Source: Hydractinia symbiolongicarpus (lineage: Eukaryota; Cnidaria; Hydrozoa; Anthoathecata; Hydractiniidae). Taken from it: a stretch of DNA of 64,000 nucleotides. Below the pieces are notes generated by a model. The model did no database searches, was not told where the DNA came from, and was given only the letters and a program-made list of their open reading frames with translations. This document shows, piece after piece, positions 11,561-22,506 of the stretch. The stretch covers positions 15,475,501-15,539,500 of the forward strand of contig NC_079881.1 in assembly GCF_029227915.1 (NCBI RefSeq). The letters run 5' to 3'. The position numbers and the translations under genes are program-made. Within the stretch, counting starts at the first letter, position 1, and the number at the start of each line of letters is the position of its first letter.

Positions 11561-12183
11561 CAGACTGAACAAAAACATCATTAGAGCCACATGTGTAAAG
11601 ATCGGGTCAAGTTACAAAAACAGAAATTATTGGGACATTATTTGTATACATATCGTGAAATCAGGTAAGAAATAATGAATACACTTGGAGATTTTCAATA
11701 CATGTTGACGATTGAACGAGTATTGAAATAATTTTCCCATCTGTAACTTCAGCCGCACTGGTGTATGCTCAGCGGCAGGGTTAAAAAAGTTTATTTCCTG
11801 ACGTGTGTACAATATATATAGCTAGCTACAATCGTCCATGAAAATATGGCTCTCTATTCCCCCTTAATGTTAAGAACTGCTTTTTTGTGGCTAAGCAATG
11901 TAAACAATTACACGTGACATACATGTATATAAACATTGATCATGAGTGAGAACAGAACGTACTATCTGAAAAATATCTAGCTGGCTATGTTCTTTTGCTG
12001 ACTTTGCTAAACTTTATTGTTCCTAGTTTTTGGTATAAAATTGCCAGAGACAACACATTTTGTGACGATTGTAGCTAGAACAAGCTGTATGATGGGACAT
12101 TCCTACAGAGTAGAATTATCTCACCTACTGCGTAGTATATATGTATAATAGCTAGCTAGTTAGATGATAGTTCGATTCCTCTT

Positions 12184-12426
12184 GACGGCGATTCAACATG
12201 GGCGAGTGAATGTTACCATAGCCCCGGGTTAACCCAAGCCATGTGAGGGAAATTGGGAAGATGGCACACTGTGTGGGCCGTTGGATGTTGCCGGGAGTTG
12301 TCTAGTAGAGCGCAGGCCCTAATTGGGTCTGCGTCGCTCAAAATGAGCATTAAATACTCTAGGACTCTCCATCTAAGCCATGGCCCCTCCTGGAAATAAT
12401 AGACAGGGTATATCCCTCGATATTTG
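12184..12426. repeat. GC-richer unique segment, possible SINE or MITE
   Basis: A roughly 240-base stretch of nearly 50% GC in otherwise AT-rich DNA, containing TAGCCCCGGGTTAACCC, GCCGTTGGATGTTGCCGGGA and GGGTATATCCCTCGA. It is bounded on the right by the start of the duplicated pearl-like unit at 12427. No open frame or clear tRNA structure. I suspect a short interspersed element; no second copy is in the window. Confidence 0.3.
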
Positions 12427-13066
12427 TCAATATTGCTTTAACGCCAAAGTTTGGTAATATACAGAACAAATTTATAGACGATGTTTTATAGACTTTATCA
12501 AAGAAATTTTATCCACTTTGCAAAAGTCACAGACAGACAGAACTGGCGTATTATTATAGAGAAGTCGATAAGGCCCGTGGAGAAATTCACTTAGGCAGAT
12601 GGGCAATAGAAAAATAGGTTGTTTTAGATGTTTTGCTGACGTCAGCAGTGAAGATCCCAAAAAAGTTAGAGAAATTTATTTTATTATTTTATTGTAATGT
12701 GTAGAGGTTGAATCACGCTGATCAAAATAATGTGTAGGATGATATGTTTTCGAGGAACGCAAAAAGAGATATAAGTGTTTAAAAATTGTGCTGACGTCAG
12801 CAAAGGCCCGTGAAAACACAAAAAAATTTTTTTCAGAAATTCATGTACCTGTTGCCTCCCTCGTATAGATCTTGAAACGCTGATCAAGAAAATGTATAGG
12901 ATCATGTACTTTTGACCAACGGTTACGGAAATATTGTGGTTTAAAGGTTTTTTGATGACGTCATAAACCAGTTCATTCCGAAACGGATTTGGGGACCCAG
13001 GTTTGGAAAATTACCCAAATTGGTCCCAGGTGGTGCCTAGTTACCGACGCGGTTAAAAAACATTGA
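12427..13066. repeat. 640-bp near-identical duplicate, left copy
   Basis: Matches 15391-16030 with only about two substitutions. The offset of 2964 bp equals exactly four array units, so the array contains a recent four-unit duplication. The two minus-strand frames here (12472-12660, 12684-12905) recur unchanged in the second copy but show no protein-like features. Confidence 0.85.
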
Positions 13067-13270
13067 CGTCACTACCTCGTTTCCACGTTATTTGGCCTCA
13101 AATTTTTAAGTGAACTGTATTGGCTTCATTAATTTAATATACTTTCCTTTGACGTTAATATTATTTTAACGTTAAAGTTTGGTAAATTACAGAACAATTT
13201 TATCGGGGTTGTATTACAGAGTTTATCAAAGTGAACAGTAAAGAATATAATCCACTTTGCAAAAGTCACG

Positions 13271-13305
<35 letters not shown>

Positions 13306-16266
13306 GGAACTGGCGTATTATTATAGAGATAGTCGATAAAGCCCGTGGAAAAATCCACTAGGGCAGAAGAACAATGGAAAAATAGGTAGCTTTAGATGTT
13401 TTGTTGACGTCAGCAGTGAAGATCCCAAAAAATTAAAGAAATTTATTTTATTCTTTTATTGCAATGTGTAGAGGTTGAAACGCTGATCAAAATAACGTAT
13501 AGGATGATATGTTTTCGAGGAACGCAAAAGGAGATATAAGAGTTAAAAAATTTTGCTGACGCCAGCAATGGCCTTTCAAAACCTAAATTTTTTTTTTGAG
13601 ATTTCTATACCTTTTGCCTTCATCGCATAGATCTTGAAACTCTGATCAGGAAAATGTATAGGATCATGTACTTTTGATAAACGGTTGCAGAGATATTAGG
13701 GTTTGAAGGTTTGTTGATGACATCATCAACCCGTTCATTCCGAAACGGATTCAAGGACCCAGGTTTGGGAAAATTACCCAAATTGGTCCTAGTTGGTCCC
13801 TAGTTACGCTTGCGGTGAAGAATCTTTGACGTCACCACCTCGTTTCCAAGTTATTTGGCCTCAAAATTTTAGGTGCACTGTAATGGCTTCATTAATATAA
13901 TATAGGATATTGACGTTAAAGTAGTGTTATTTTCGTCGCGTCGTAGCGTCAAAAAATTTAACACATTAGACATGCATTTTTCGGCAACATCAAAGGAAAA
14001 TGAAGACATCCACTTTGCCTGTCACAGACACACAGACAGACACACCTAGCGTATTATTATATAGACTAGTCGATAAAGCCTGTGGAAAAATCCACTGAGG
14101 CAGGATAAAATTGAAAAATAAGCGTCATATGAATTTTGATGACATCAGCAACCCATTTGCAAAAAAAATTAGAACCTTATTTTTACGTTGCCTCTATTGT
14201 GCGGTGTTTAAAGTGCTGATCAAGAAAATGTATGTAATCACGTGCTTTTGATGAATGGTTAATGAGATATAAGGGTTCAAAAATTTTGCTGACGTCAGCA
14301 GTCCTTAAAAAAAATACAAAAAAATTTTCTTTTAAAATTTGTATACCCGTTGCCTTCATCTTATAGATCTTGAAACGCTGATCAAGAAAATGTATATCAT
14401 CATGTACTTTTCACAAACGGTTACGGAAATATTGTAGTAAGTTTTTTTGATGACGTAATAAACCCGTGCATTCCGAAACGGATTTGCGGACCTAGGTTTG
14501 AAAAATTTACCCAAATTGGTCCCAGGTGGTCCCTAGTTACCCACGCGGTGAAAAAACATTGACGTCACCACCTTGTTTCCAAGTTATTTGGCCTCAAAGT
14601 TTTAATTGCACTGTAATGGCTTCATCAATTTATTATAGGATATTGACGTTAAAGTAGTGTTATTTACGTCGCGCCGTAACGTCAGAAAATTTAGCATATT
14701 AGACATAACTTTTTCGGCAACATCAAAGGAAAATGAAGACATCCCCTTTGCCTGTCACAGACACACAGACAGACACACCTAGCGTATTATTATATAGACT
14801 AGTCGATAAGGCCCGTGGAAAAATCCACTTAGGCAGAAGGACAATGGAACAATAGGTTGTTTTAGATTTTTTGCTGACGTCAGCAGTGCAATTACAAAAA
14901 TGTTTGGCGAAATTTAGTTTATTCGTTGCCTGTACTGTGCAGAGGTTTAAACGCTGACCAAGAAAATGTATATGATCATGTCTTTTTGATAAGCGGTTAA
15001 TGAGATATAAGGGTTTTAAAATTTTGCTGACGTCAGCAATGGCCAGTCAAACCCCAAAAAGTTTTTTTTAGAAATTTGTATACCTGCTGCCTTCATTGTA
15101 TAGGTCTTAAAACGCTGATCAAGAAAATGTATAGGATCGCGTAATTTTGACAAACGGTTGCAGAGATATTAGGGCTTGAAGGTTTTTTGGTGACGTCATC
15201 AACCCGTCCATTCCGAAACGGATTCGGGGGCCCAGGTTTGGGAAACTTACCCAAATTGGTCCCAGGTGGTCCCTAGTTACCTGCGCAGGAGATGACGTCA
15301 GTTATTTCCACCTGTTTCCAAGTTATTTAGCCTTAAATTTAAAAGTGCAATGCAATGGCTTCACTAATCTTAATATATTTTCCTTTGACGTCAATATTGC
15401 TTTAACGCCAAAGTTTGGTAATATACAGAACAAATTTATAGACGATGTTTTATAGACTTTATCAAAGAAATTTTATCCACTTTGCAAAAGTCACAGACAG
15501 ACAGAACTGGCGTATTATTATAGAGAAGTCGATAAGGCCCGTGGAGAAATTCACTTAGGCAGATGGGCAATAGAAAAATAGGTTGTTTTAGATGTTTTGC
15601 TGACGTCAGCAGTGAAGATCCCAAAAAAGTTAGAGAAATTTATTTTATTATTTTATTGTAATGTGTAGAGGTTGAATCACGCTGATCAAAATAATGTGTA
15701 GGATGATATGTTTTCGAGGAACGCAAAAAGAGATATAAGTGTTTAAAAATTGTGCTGACGTCAGCAAAGGCCCGTGAAAACACAAAAAAATTTTTTTCAG
15801 AAATTCATGTACCTGTTGCCTCCCTCGTATAGATCTTGAAACGCTGATCAAGAAAATGTATAGGATCATGTACTTTTGACCAACGGTTACGGAAATATTG
15901 TGGTTTAAAGGTTTTTTGATGACGTCATAAACCCGTTCATTCCGAAACGGATTTGGGGATCCAGGTTTGGAAAATTACCCAAATTGGTCCCAGGTGGTGC
16001 CTAGTTACCGACGCGGTTAAAAAACATTGACGTCACCAACTCGTTTCCAAGTTATTTGGCCTCAAAATTTTAGGTGCACTGTAATGGCTTCACTAATCTT
16101 AATTAACTTTCCTTTGACGTCAGTACTATTTTAGCGTTAAAGTTTGGTAAATTACAGAACAATTTTATAGGCGATGTTTTATAGAATTTGTTAAAGAAAA
16201 TTGTGAAGAATATAATCCATGCAAAAGTCACAGACAGACAGAACTGGCGTATTATTATATAGACTA
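12563..16266 (+). repeat. Tandem array of five ~735-bp pearl-like units
   Basis: Units start at 12563, 13331, 14068, 14801 and 15527 (lengths 768, 737, 733, 726 and about 740). Each begins AGTCGATAA(G/A)GCC(C/T)GTGG, has two ~160-bp cores containing CGCTGATCA and a GACGTCA or GACATCA box, and ends with (CAGA)n plus a GCGTATTATTATA tail. A partial unit (12427-12562) precedes the array. In one unit the microsatellite is expanded (13268-13303). Confidence 0.8.
15391..16030. repeat. 640-bp near-identical duplicate, right copy
   Basis: Second copy of 12427-13066. Identity falls abruptly after about 16030, where this unit follows a different array variant (CCAACTCGTTTCCAAG), as expected at a recombination or conversion breakpoint. 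Confidence 0.85.
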
Positions 16267-16611
16267 GTGTAAAAAGAATGGAAACCAGGCTTAATAGCAA
16301 GGTAGATAAAGTTGCATTTCTAATATCTGCCATGTTTTAATGTACTTTAAGGACTGGCGGGAGGTGATAGTGTTTTTATTTGTTTTCCCCAGATGATAAA
16401 GAAAGAGGCAAAATAGCTTGCTAATATTTTAGCTGACCCATTATAGCTAAATCTTTTAAGAATTTATTTCATTATTTTATAAGAAATGATGTCATGAATT
16501 TTTTATATTAAGTTTAACTCATCTATTTGTTTTGGTGTTAATTAACTACTAGCCAGGATGGTAAGGACGCTTCCCTTCTGTTCCATAACTTAATTTTATT
16601 TTATTGATCAC

Positions 16612-18570
16612 TAGTCGATTAGGCCCGTGGAAAAATCCACTTAGGCAGAAAAACAATGGAAAAGTTCTGTCATTTGAATTTTGATGACATCAGCAAATAT
16701 TTCAGTATATTGAATATGCCTTTTACTAAAAAAAATAATCTAAAAATGCATAAAAAGAAAGTATATAAGTCATAATTTAACAAAAAAGTTCTTAAAATCT
16801 AACACAAAATATCAAATGTCAAATCGCATGAAATCCTCCCAACAAAACTTCAGACAAAATATGAAAAACAATGGCGTGCAAGGTGTAAAATCTAGTTAGT
16901 AGAAAGTTACAACATTGACAGTCACAACCCAGACAGTTACGACAACAATAATAATAATGTCAGAAATAACACATATCTTAAATATGTATACATCTTATTA
17001 TGTGATTATGTTGAAAACCTTCAATATTTTAATCTGAAGTGTCGAAAAGAAAGGCTTGCAACAGTAAGCACAGATCTATGAAATAAGTTCTTTACGCATT
17101 TTAAACATTGTCTTTTCCCTAAATGCTTATACAACAATACAACCTGAACAATATCAAAAAGCCAAACTTAAACAAACACAAAACACCTAAAAACAAAAAG
17201 TTAAACTTTGAAAAATCATTTATTCGGTTGCATACCATCCTCTCCCGCAAAAATATGCACAAAATGTAAAAATTAACTGGTTAACAAAACAATTTTTTGT
17301 CTAATGATCCGTACTGACTTTACCAAACATTTTAACCTGAAATGTCGAAAAAGCAATGAGCAAGGAGTAAATTTCAAATCAACAAAAATCATTATTTTGA
17401 AAACATTGTATATATATGGTCCTTCCTCACAAAAGTTTACAATAAATGTAGAACACAAAGGTTTATGAGGAGCAAGTTTAATCAAAAGTTTAATCAAAAT
17501 ATAAAAGATGAGAGGTGAACGACAAAATCAAAGTTTGCAGAATTTAATTATTTTGGTATATATATGTCTATTGATATATGCCCTTTATAACAATATTTCA
17601 ATCCAAAATGTGAAAAAGAAAAACAGTTTGCAACAAAATCAGTTATTCTGATGATATTGCATACACTTTTTCTCCACAAAAGTGGAAAAAAAGAATGGTT
17701 GTAGGAAATACTTCTGAGTCAACAAAAATCAGTATTTGCATCTTGTACTTATTAAATATTACCCAAAATTTCAAAAAACTGTGATTTGGAACGCATCAAA
17801 TTTATAAATAGAGAGGGATCAGTCATTCAGTATGTTGTACAGAGTCCTTCCCGGTAAGAATTTATACAAAATATACGGTGTTGTACTCCCTTAAAAAAGT
17901 TGAAACTTTTCTTAATTGAGACAAAATGCCATAAACAAAAACATTTTAGTCAGAACATCTAGAACAACAAAAATCACTACACTTAAGGTACCAGAATTAC
18001 TACATGTTAAATAAAAATAAAGATTAGCTTACATGTAAAAAGCAACATAAAACTGAAGCTAACATAAGGTAGCTACAGCAGCTAATAGCTGGTCACTTAA
18101 ATATAAACTGGAGACTTAGCTAGGTATAAAGAACATGGCTACATATTTATAAATTCCTAGCTACCTAGCTAGTTGTTGTTGGTGTGGTTGATGCTAGCTA
18201 ACAAACATGTCTCGCATCAATAATATCATCAAAACTTTAAAAAACATAAACAAACCTTACAGAAACCTTTCTATACTTCATTTATATACCATGCCCCTTT
18301 TTAAATGCTTTTGTAAGGATTAATTTTGAAGGCAAGAGAAGACAAATGCTTAAAAAGGACAGCCATCTTTTTTGCAAACACAATTTCCGTTACTTTGTGC
18401 TAGAACTTCATTTAACAAACCACACAAAACTCGCAGCTTTTCACGACAAAGAAGACATATTTTTTTCGGCAACATCAAAGATTATTTTCGGCAACATCAA
18501 AGGAAAATGACGATATCAACTTTGCCTGTCACAGACACACGGACACACTTAGCGTATTATTATATAGACT
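16612..18570 (+). mobile_element. Pearl-like element with an A-rich insert
   Basis: Starts CTAGTCGATTAGGCCCGTGGAAAAATCCAC and ends ACACACTTAGCGTATTATTATATAGACTAG. Between about 16700 and 18000 the usual cores are replaced by degenerate ~120-bp tandem repeats containing AATGTCGAAAAAG, a CAACAAAAATCA motif and a CTCCxCAAAAxTxTxxACAAAATGT motif. The small frames inside (such as 17273-17497) have no recognisable content. Confidence 0.5.
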
Positions 18571-19930
18571 AGCCGGGAAACCCGGCGTCGAAACGCCGGG
18601 TTAAGCCACAAGTAAAGGTGTGATCCGGCATTGAACACTCTGTGGAGCGCTTAATAAGAGCTGTAAACTGTCCCGCAGATCAGGTGGAGCGCTTTAGTAC
18701 AGGTATACAGTATGTCGTTAATCATTTGAAGCGCATACAACATTATAGTGTGCGACTGTAACATATTTTTCAAAAAATAACTTTCCCGCAACGATAACTG
18801 ATATAAAAACAGAGTTTACAAAGTGTTGTTACTCCATCATAGCAAAAACAATCGGTCAATATTATTTTATTTTGTGGAAAAGTGTTGTACAGCGTATAGT
18901 AATAATACCCTTTTGAAAAAACTTTCTCGCAGACACAGGGCTGAGCGGTTAGTCCAGGCGTGATTCCCAAGAAAGTTTAAAAATTAATTGTCACAGTGGT
19001 GGGCTGACCTTAGTATATACAGGTAAACGGTGTTGCACATGCCCATAGGCGTAACAGCCTTTTACAAAAAACAGTCTGTTTTTAACACTGGGCTAACCGC
19101 TTAGTACAGTTAAACACAGTTGAACAGGCGCATAAGGCGTATTACCCTTTTCCAAAAATGTTCATTGCAACTTCGGTTTAAATAAAAACACAGGGAACAG
19201 CCTGTCGTTACTCGTCCAGCCAAAACAATCGCTCAGCCATTTCATTTGCAGAAAAAGTTTGCAGAAAAATAATAAAATATGTAGCTATACCTAGCTAGCT
19301 AACTGCATTTAGCATAAAAATTATATATTGCTTAAGAATATTGTTGTAGCCAAACTGCATTTTTATACTTTCACTTTTTAAGGAGCTAGCTAAATAGCCA
19401 CAGCCTCAACATAAAAATAAATGTTGGCTAGGATAAAAAGCTCTTATACCATACAGAATAGCAATAAGTGAGGCTCTAGCTAGCTAGTAGCTATAGCTAG
19501 CTAATCTTCGTTCCTAGCCAAACATCCTAAAACTGGTGCGTTTAAGATCTATACGTGGCTAAAAAACGTGACAATATATTTATCCTAACATTGAAAACAA
19601 ACAGAAAACAAATATTACAAATATATAAGGCTTTTAGAAGATAAAAAAGTCAAACAGGCCTACAAACCTCACACACTGACCACAAACACGACCATTATCA
19701 AAATGGCCTTCGTTCCGCGAAGATCTTGGATTCTTTCTGGTCGCGAAAATCTTGGTTTTTTTTAAAGAATCAGGCGTTGTGAATGGTGTTCCACGCGCGA
19801 GCGGTCAAAACAAAGTCAATAAAAATATATCGCATTTGGTATTGGTGCTCATTATAAAAATTTCGTGATTCCGTTACGGGACGCGGCTTTCGCGGACACA
19901 CAGACAGAATACGGCTATTATTAAAGAGAC
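18571..19930 (+). mobile_element. Pearl-like element, subtype with strong terminal hairpins
   Basis: Begins with two adjacent GC hairpins, CCGGG-AAA-CCCGG (18573-18585) and CCCGGCG-TCGAAA-CGCCGGG (18581-18600), sharing bases so that only one can form at a time. It then runs through repeat family B (18598-19270) and ends ACAGAATACGGCTATTATTAAAGAGACTAG. Noncoding. Confidence 0.5.
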
Positions 19931-20258
19931 TAGTCGTTAGCCCGTGGAAAATCCACGGGTTCGCCCGTCCTTTTTATACCGCATTGCGTGCTTCTAACTA
20001 TTGCGCAGCTAAGCTACCATTTTGCGTGACAGACAGACAGACGTATATGGGCATTATAACATAGACCAGTCATTAACCCGTGGAAAAATCCATGGTGTCG
20101 CCCGTGGCGTTCGCTCGTCTTTTAAATTTACCCGTCGCAACAAAGTGGATAAAAATACATCGCATTTGATATTCGTGCGCATATTAAAAATTTCGTGTTT
20201 CCGTTACGGGACGCCTCTTTTGCGGACAGACAGACAAAATAAGGCTAATATAAAAGAG
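19931..20258 (+). mobile_element. Two short pearl-like elements in tandem
   Basis: One runs from about 19931 to 20067 (TCGTTAGCCCGTGG ... GACAGACAGACAGACGTATATGGG) and one from about 20068 to 20258 (ends GACAGACAGACAAAATAAGG...AAGAG). Both keep the terminal hairpin and the CAGA repeat but have almost no core. The array ends here and LINE sequence resumes. Confidence 0.5.
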
Positions 20259-21464
20259 ATAAATCAAAAAAAAGGAGCGGACAAAGAATAGAGCCTTGTG
20301 GAACACCAGCATTAACATTGAGCCAGTTGGATGACTGACCACCTAGAACTACTCTTTGTTTTCTATCGCATAAATAATTTTCCAAAATATTGTAGAAACC
20401 TCCTTCGACACCATAGCATTTTAATTTATAAAGAAGACCTTCGTGTCAAACTTTATCAAAAGCCTTGAATAGGTCAAGAAATACACCTCTAGTTTCAAGA
20501 GAAGGATTGCAATCAAAAGATTTGTATAATTCATGAGTGATGGCAAGTAACTGGGAAGTGCAGGAATCACCTCTACGAAAACCAGATTGCTGATCAGACA
20601 AAAGCTTATTCTCCTGAAAATATCTGAATAAACTGTTGTGGATTATTTTTTCAAATATTTTGCTAAAAATTGGTAAAAGTGAAATTGGTCTGTAGTTCTT
20701 AACAATGTTTTTCTTTCCCTTCTTGTGGATAAGGATGATGTTTCCTCTTTTCCAAGTATCAGGAAGACAGCCAGATTTTATTCCTGCTTCAAAGAGCAAT
20801 TTCAAGGGAAATATTATAGAATTACCACACATTTGTATCATCTTAATAGAAATATTGTCATGCCCATGTGCTTTATTTGGGTTTAAATCCTTTATGATTT
20901 TTGACAAATCAGAGGATGAAAAAGTAATACTACTTATGCGCCTATCAGTCTTGAGATTAATGTCAGGGATAGTACTTCCATTAACTAGGATGTTACATTG
21001 GTCAGCAAAAAACACATTAAAAATGCCAGCTTTTTCCTTAAAATCAGTCACAAAAATATTGTCCACAAGAAGAGAAGGAACTGTAGGTATTTTGACCTTA
21101 TTCATACGACGTTTTAGGATAGACCAGTAAGTCTTGGTACCAATCAATGGGTCGTTTAGCTTTTCACCAAGGTTTTTAAAGTAGGAGGACTTTGTGTCTG
21201 TAATTAGTTCGGAAACAAAATCTGTATTTCCCCTTAAGTTTACTTCATCATCTTGTTTTTCTGCTCTGACCCAGTCAAAGTTCTCGATGCTTCTTTCAAT
21301 GAGGTGGATTTGAGCACGATTATAGTGCCAAACTTCCCTTTCATATGTGGGGGGTAACGGTGCTTTGAAGGAAACATTTGCATAGACTATTTGATGATGG
21401 CAAGTATTAAATAGCGAAGGTTGAATACCACTTTCCACTACTAGATTCGGTTGGCTTGCAAGAA
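20259..21464 (-). pseudogene. LINE (jockey/CR1-like) ORF2, 5'-truncated half
   Basis: The 330-codon frame at 20446-21438 carries the end of the apurinic endonuclease region (PNLVVESGIQPSLF, CHHQIVYA), then the reverse transcriptase fingers (GCLPDTWKRGNIILIHKKGK, NYRPISLLPIFSKIFEKI, SGFRRGDSC) and motif A (GVFLDLFKAFDKV, catalytic Asp). After a stop at 20446 the frame continues to motif B, VPQGSILCPLLF, at about 20265-20300. A T-run length change at about 20266-20273 shifts the frame just before the repeat insertion. The element is 5' truncated at 21464, where the target duplication begins. Its motif C half is at 8005-9289. Confidence 0.85.
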
Positions 21465-21720
21465 TCAGATAAGTTCAAGACGCAAGATAAGTGCATCAAA
21501 GCTGTTGAAGAGGATCCCTCCAGAACAGTATTAGAACGGTTCATAATCTAGAGAATTCTTGAAAAGTTGTGGAGCTGTGTGAACATTCCCTAGGTTTTTG
21601 ACCCATAGAGTAAAGCGATGAAAGAGCAGTGTGATGATTGTGAATGCATTCTTGATGAGTATGATAGATGCAAGTGCGGTGGAAGACTGTAGTGGATAGG
21701 TAAAATGCTTTGTTGGTGCT
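21465..21720 (+). pseudogene. KTQ-repeat protein relic, 3' piece beyond the LINE
   Basis: Immediately after the second target duplication the plus strand reads FKTQDKCIKAVEEDPSRTV, a unit of the same 24-residue repeat found at 7662-7993. A stop follows at 21549-21551. Farther on, a Cys-rich segment (EQCDDCECILDEYDRCKCGG, about 21620-21680) is open in the same direction. Removing the LINE and one duplication copy brings the two halves into repeat register, which shows they were one gene. Confidence 0.55.
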
Positions 21721-22506
21721 GCTACATGACGCATGTCATGATCTAAGTCTATCCATTATCCGATGCAAGTTGGACATTCAAAACATAAAATAAAAGAAGA
21801 TGCTGAAATTTGGGGACAATAAGACCGTCAAATCATGACCGTCAAGACTTTTACAGTAGCGTAACGCAGTACAATATTAAGAATGTGCATGTCGAAAAGC
21901 TGGTCCTAACCGACTCTACACCTGCAAACAAGGGCATGGTCGAGAGATATGGGATTAGGTTCTATAATTCATGACAGGACAAGATTTATCCACTGTTGAT
22001 AGAGACTCCAAAGATGTCTACTTCCATGGCGTCTCCCAATATAACGAGAGGTTCTGCGTTAACAAAGTCCTTAGATCTTGATGAATACCCCGAGTTCGAC
22101 TAAATACTTTCAGATCTTGGGTAAGGTAAAAGCGTTGAAAGAGCGTTGCTATGGGGTTAGGTAGCGAGATAGCGGACAAATTTAATATGTCAAATTGGTA
22201 AGTCAATTTGTCCAATTGACATTCAATTTATCAAATTAAAAATCCCCACATAATCAGTCGCCAAATTGGAAGTTGAGATAACAATTCGAAACTGCTTTTG
22301 AGACATTTCGAAGAATTATAGAGTCATCAACTTAAACTATCAATGGAACTCTTTGACTCTTAAAGTCGCGTGTAACTTTTATCCAAAGTCAGTCTTGATA
22401 ATCTGACTTCACAGCCGATTGCGTATTCCGGTCTGTGATTTGTACCATACTCTCCTAAACTAAAGCACTCCACCTTTTTTTCTTTTCTTGTTGACTGTTC
22501 TTTGTT

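Larger units (their letters stand above)
9290..20258. mobile_element. Composite array of pearl/Helentron-like nonautonomous elements inserted in a LINE
   Basis: This block interrupts the LINE reading frame between its motif B (at 20.27 kb) and motif C (at 9.25 kb). It consists of elements that begin CTAGTCGATAAGGCCCGTGG, have a terminal GTGGA-AAAA-TCCAC hairpin, carry two ~160-bp core repeats with GACGTCA boxes, a CAGA microsatellite, and end GGCGTATTATTATATAGA. That layout (terminal hairpin, tandem cores, tetranucleotide repeat) matches 'pearl' elements of molluscs, which are regarded as nonautonomous Helentrons; the match is from memory of the family. No transposase or Rep/helicase is present. 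The block includes intact, truncated and nested copies and two unrelated internal repeat families. Confidence 0.6.

Noticed and set aside
12472-12905. Duplicated 62- and 73-codon frames that recur at 15436-15869
   Set aside because: They are identical because the underlying repeat is duplicated; composition is that of noncoding repeats.
20705-21130. 141-codon plus-strand ORF
   Set aside because: Antisense shadow of the LINE reverse transcriptase.
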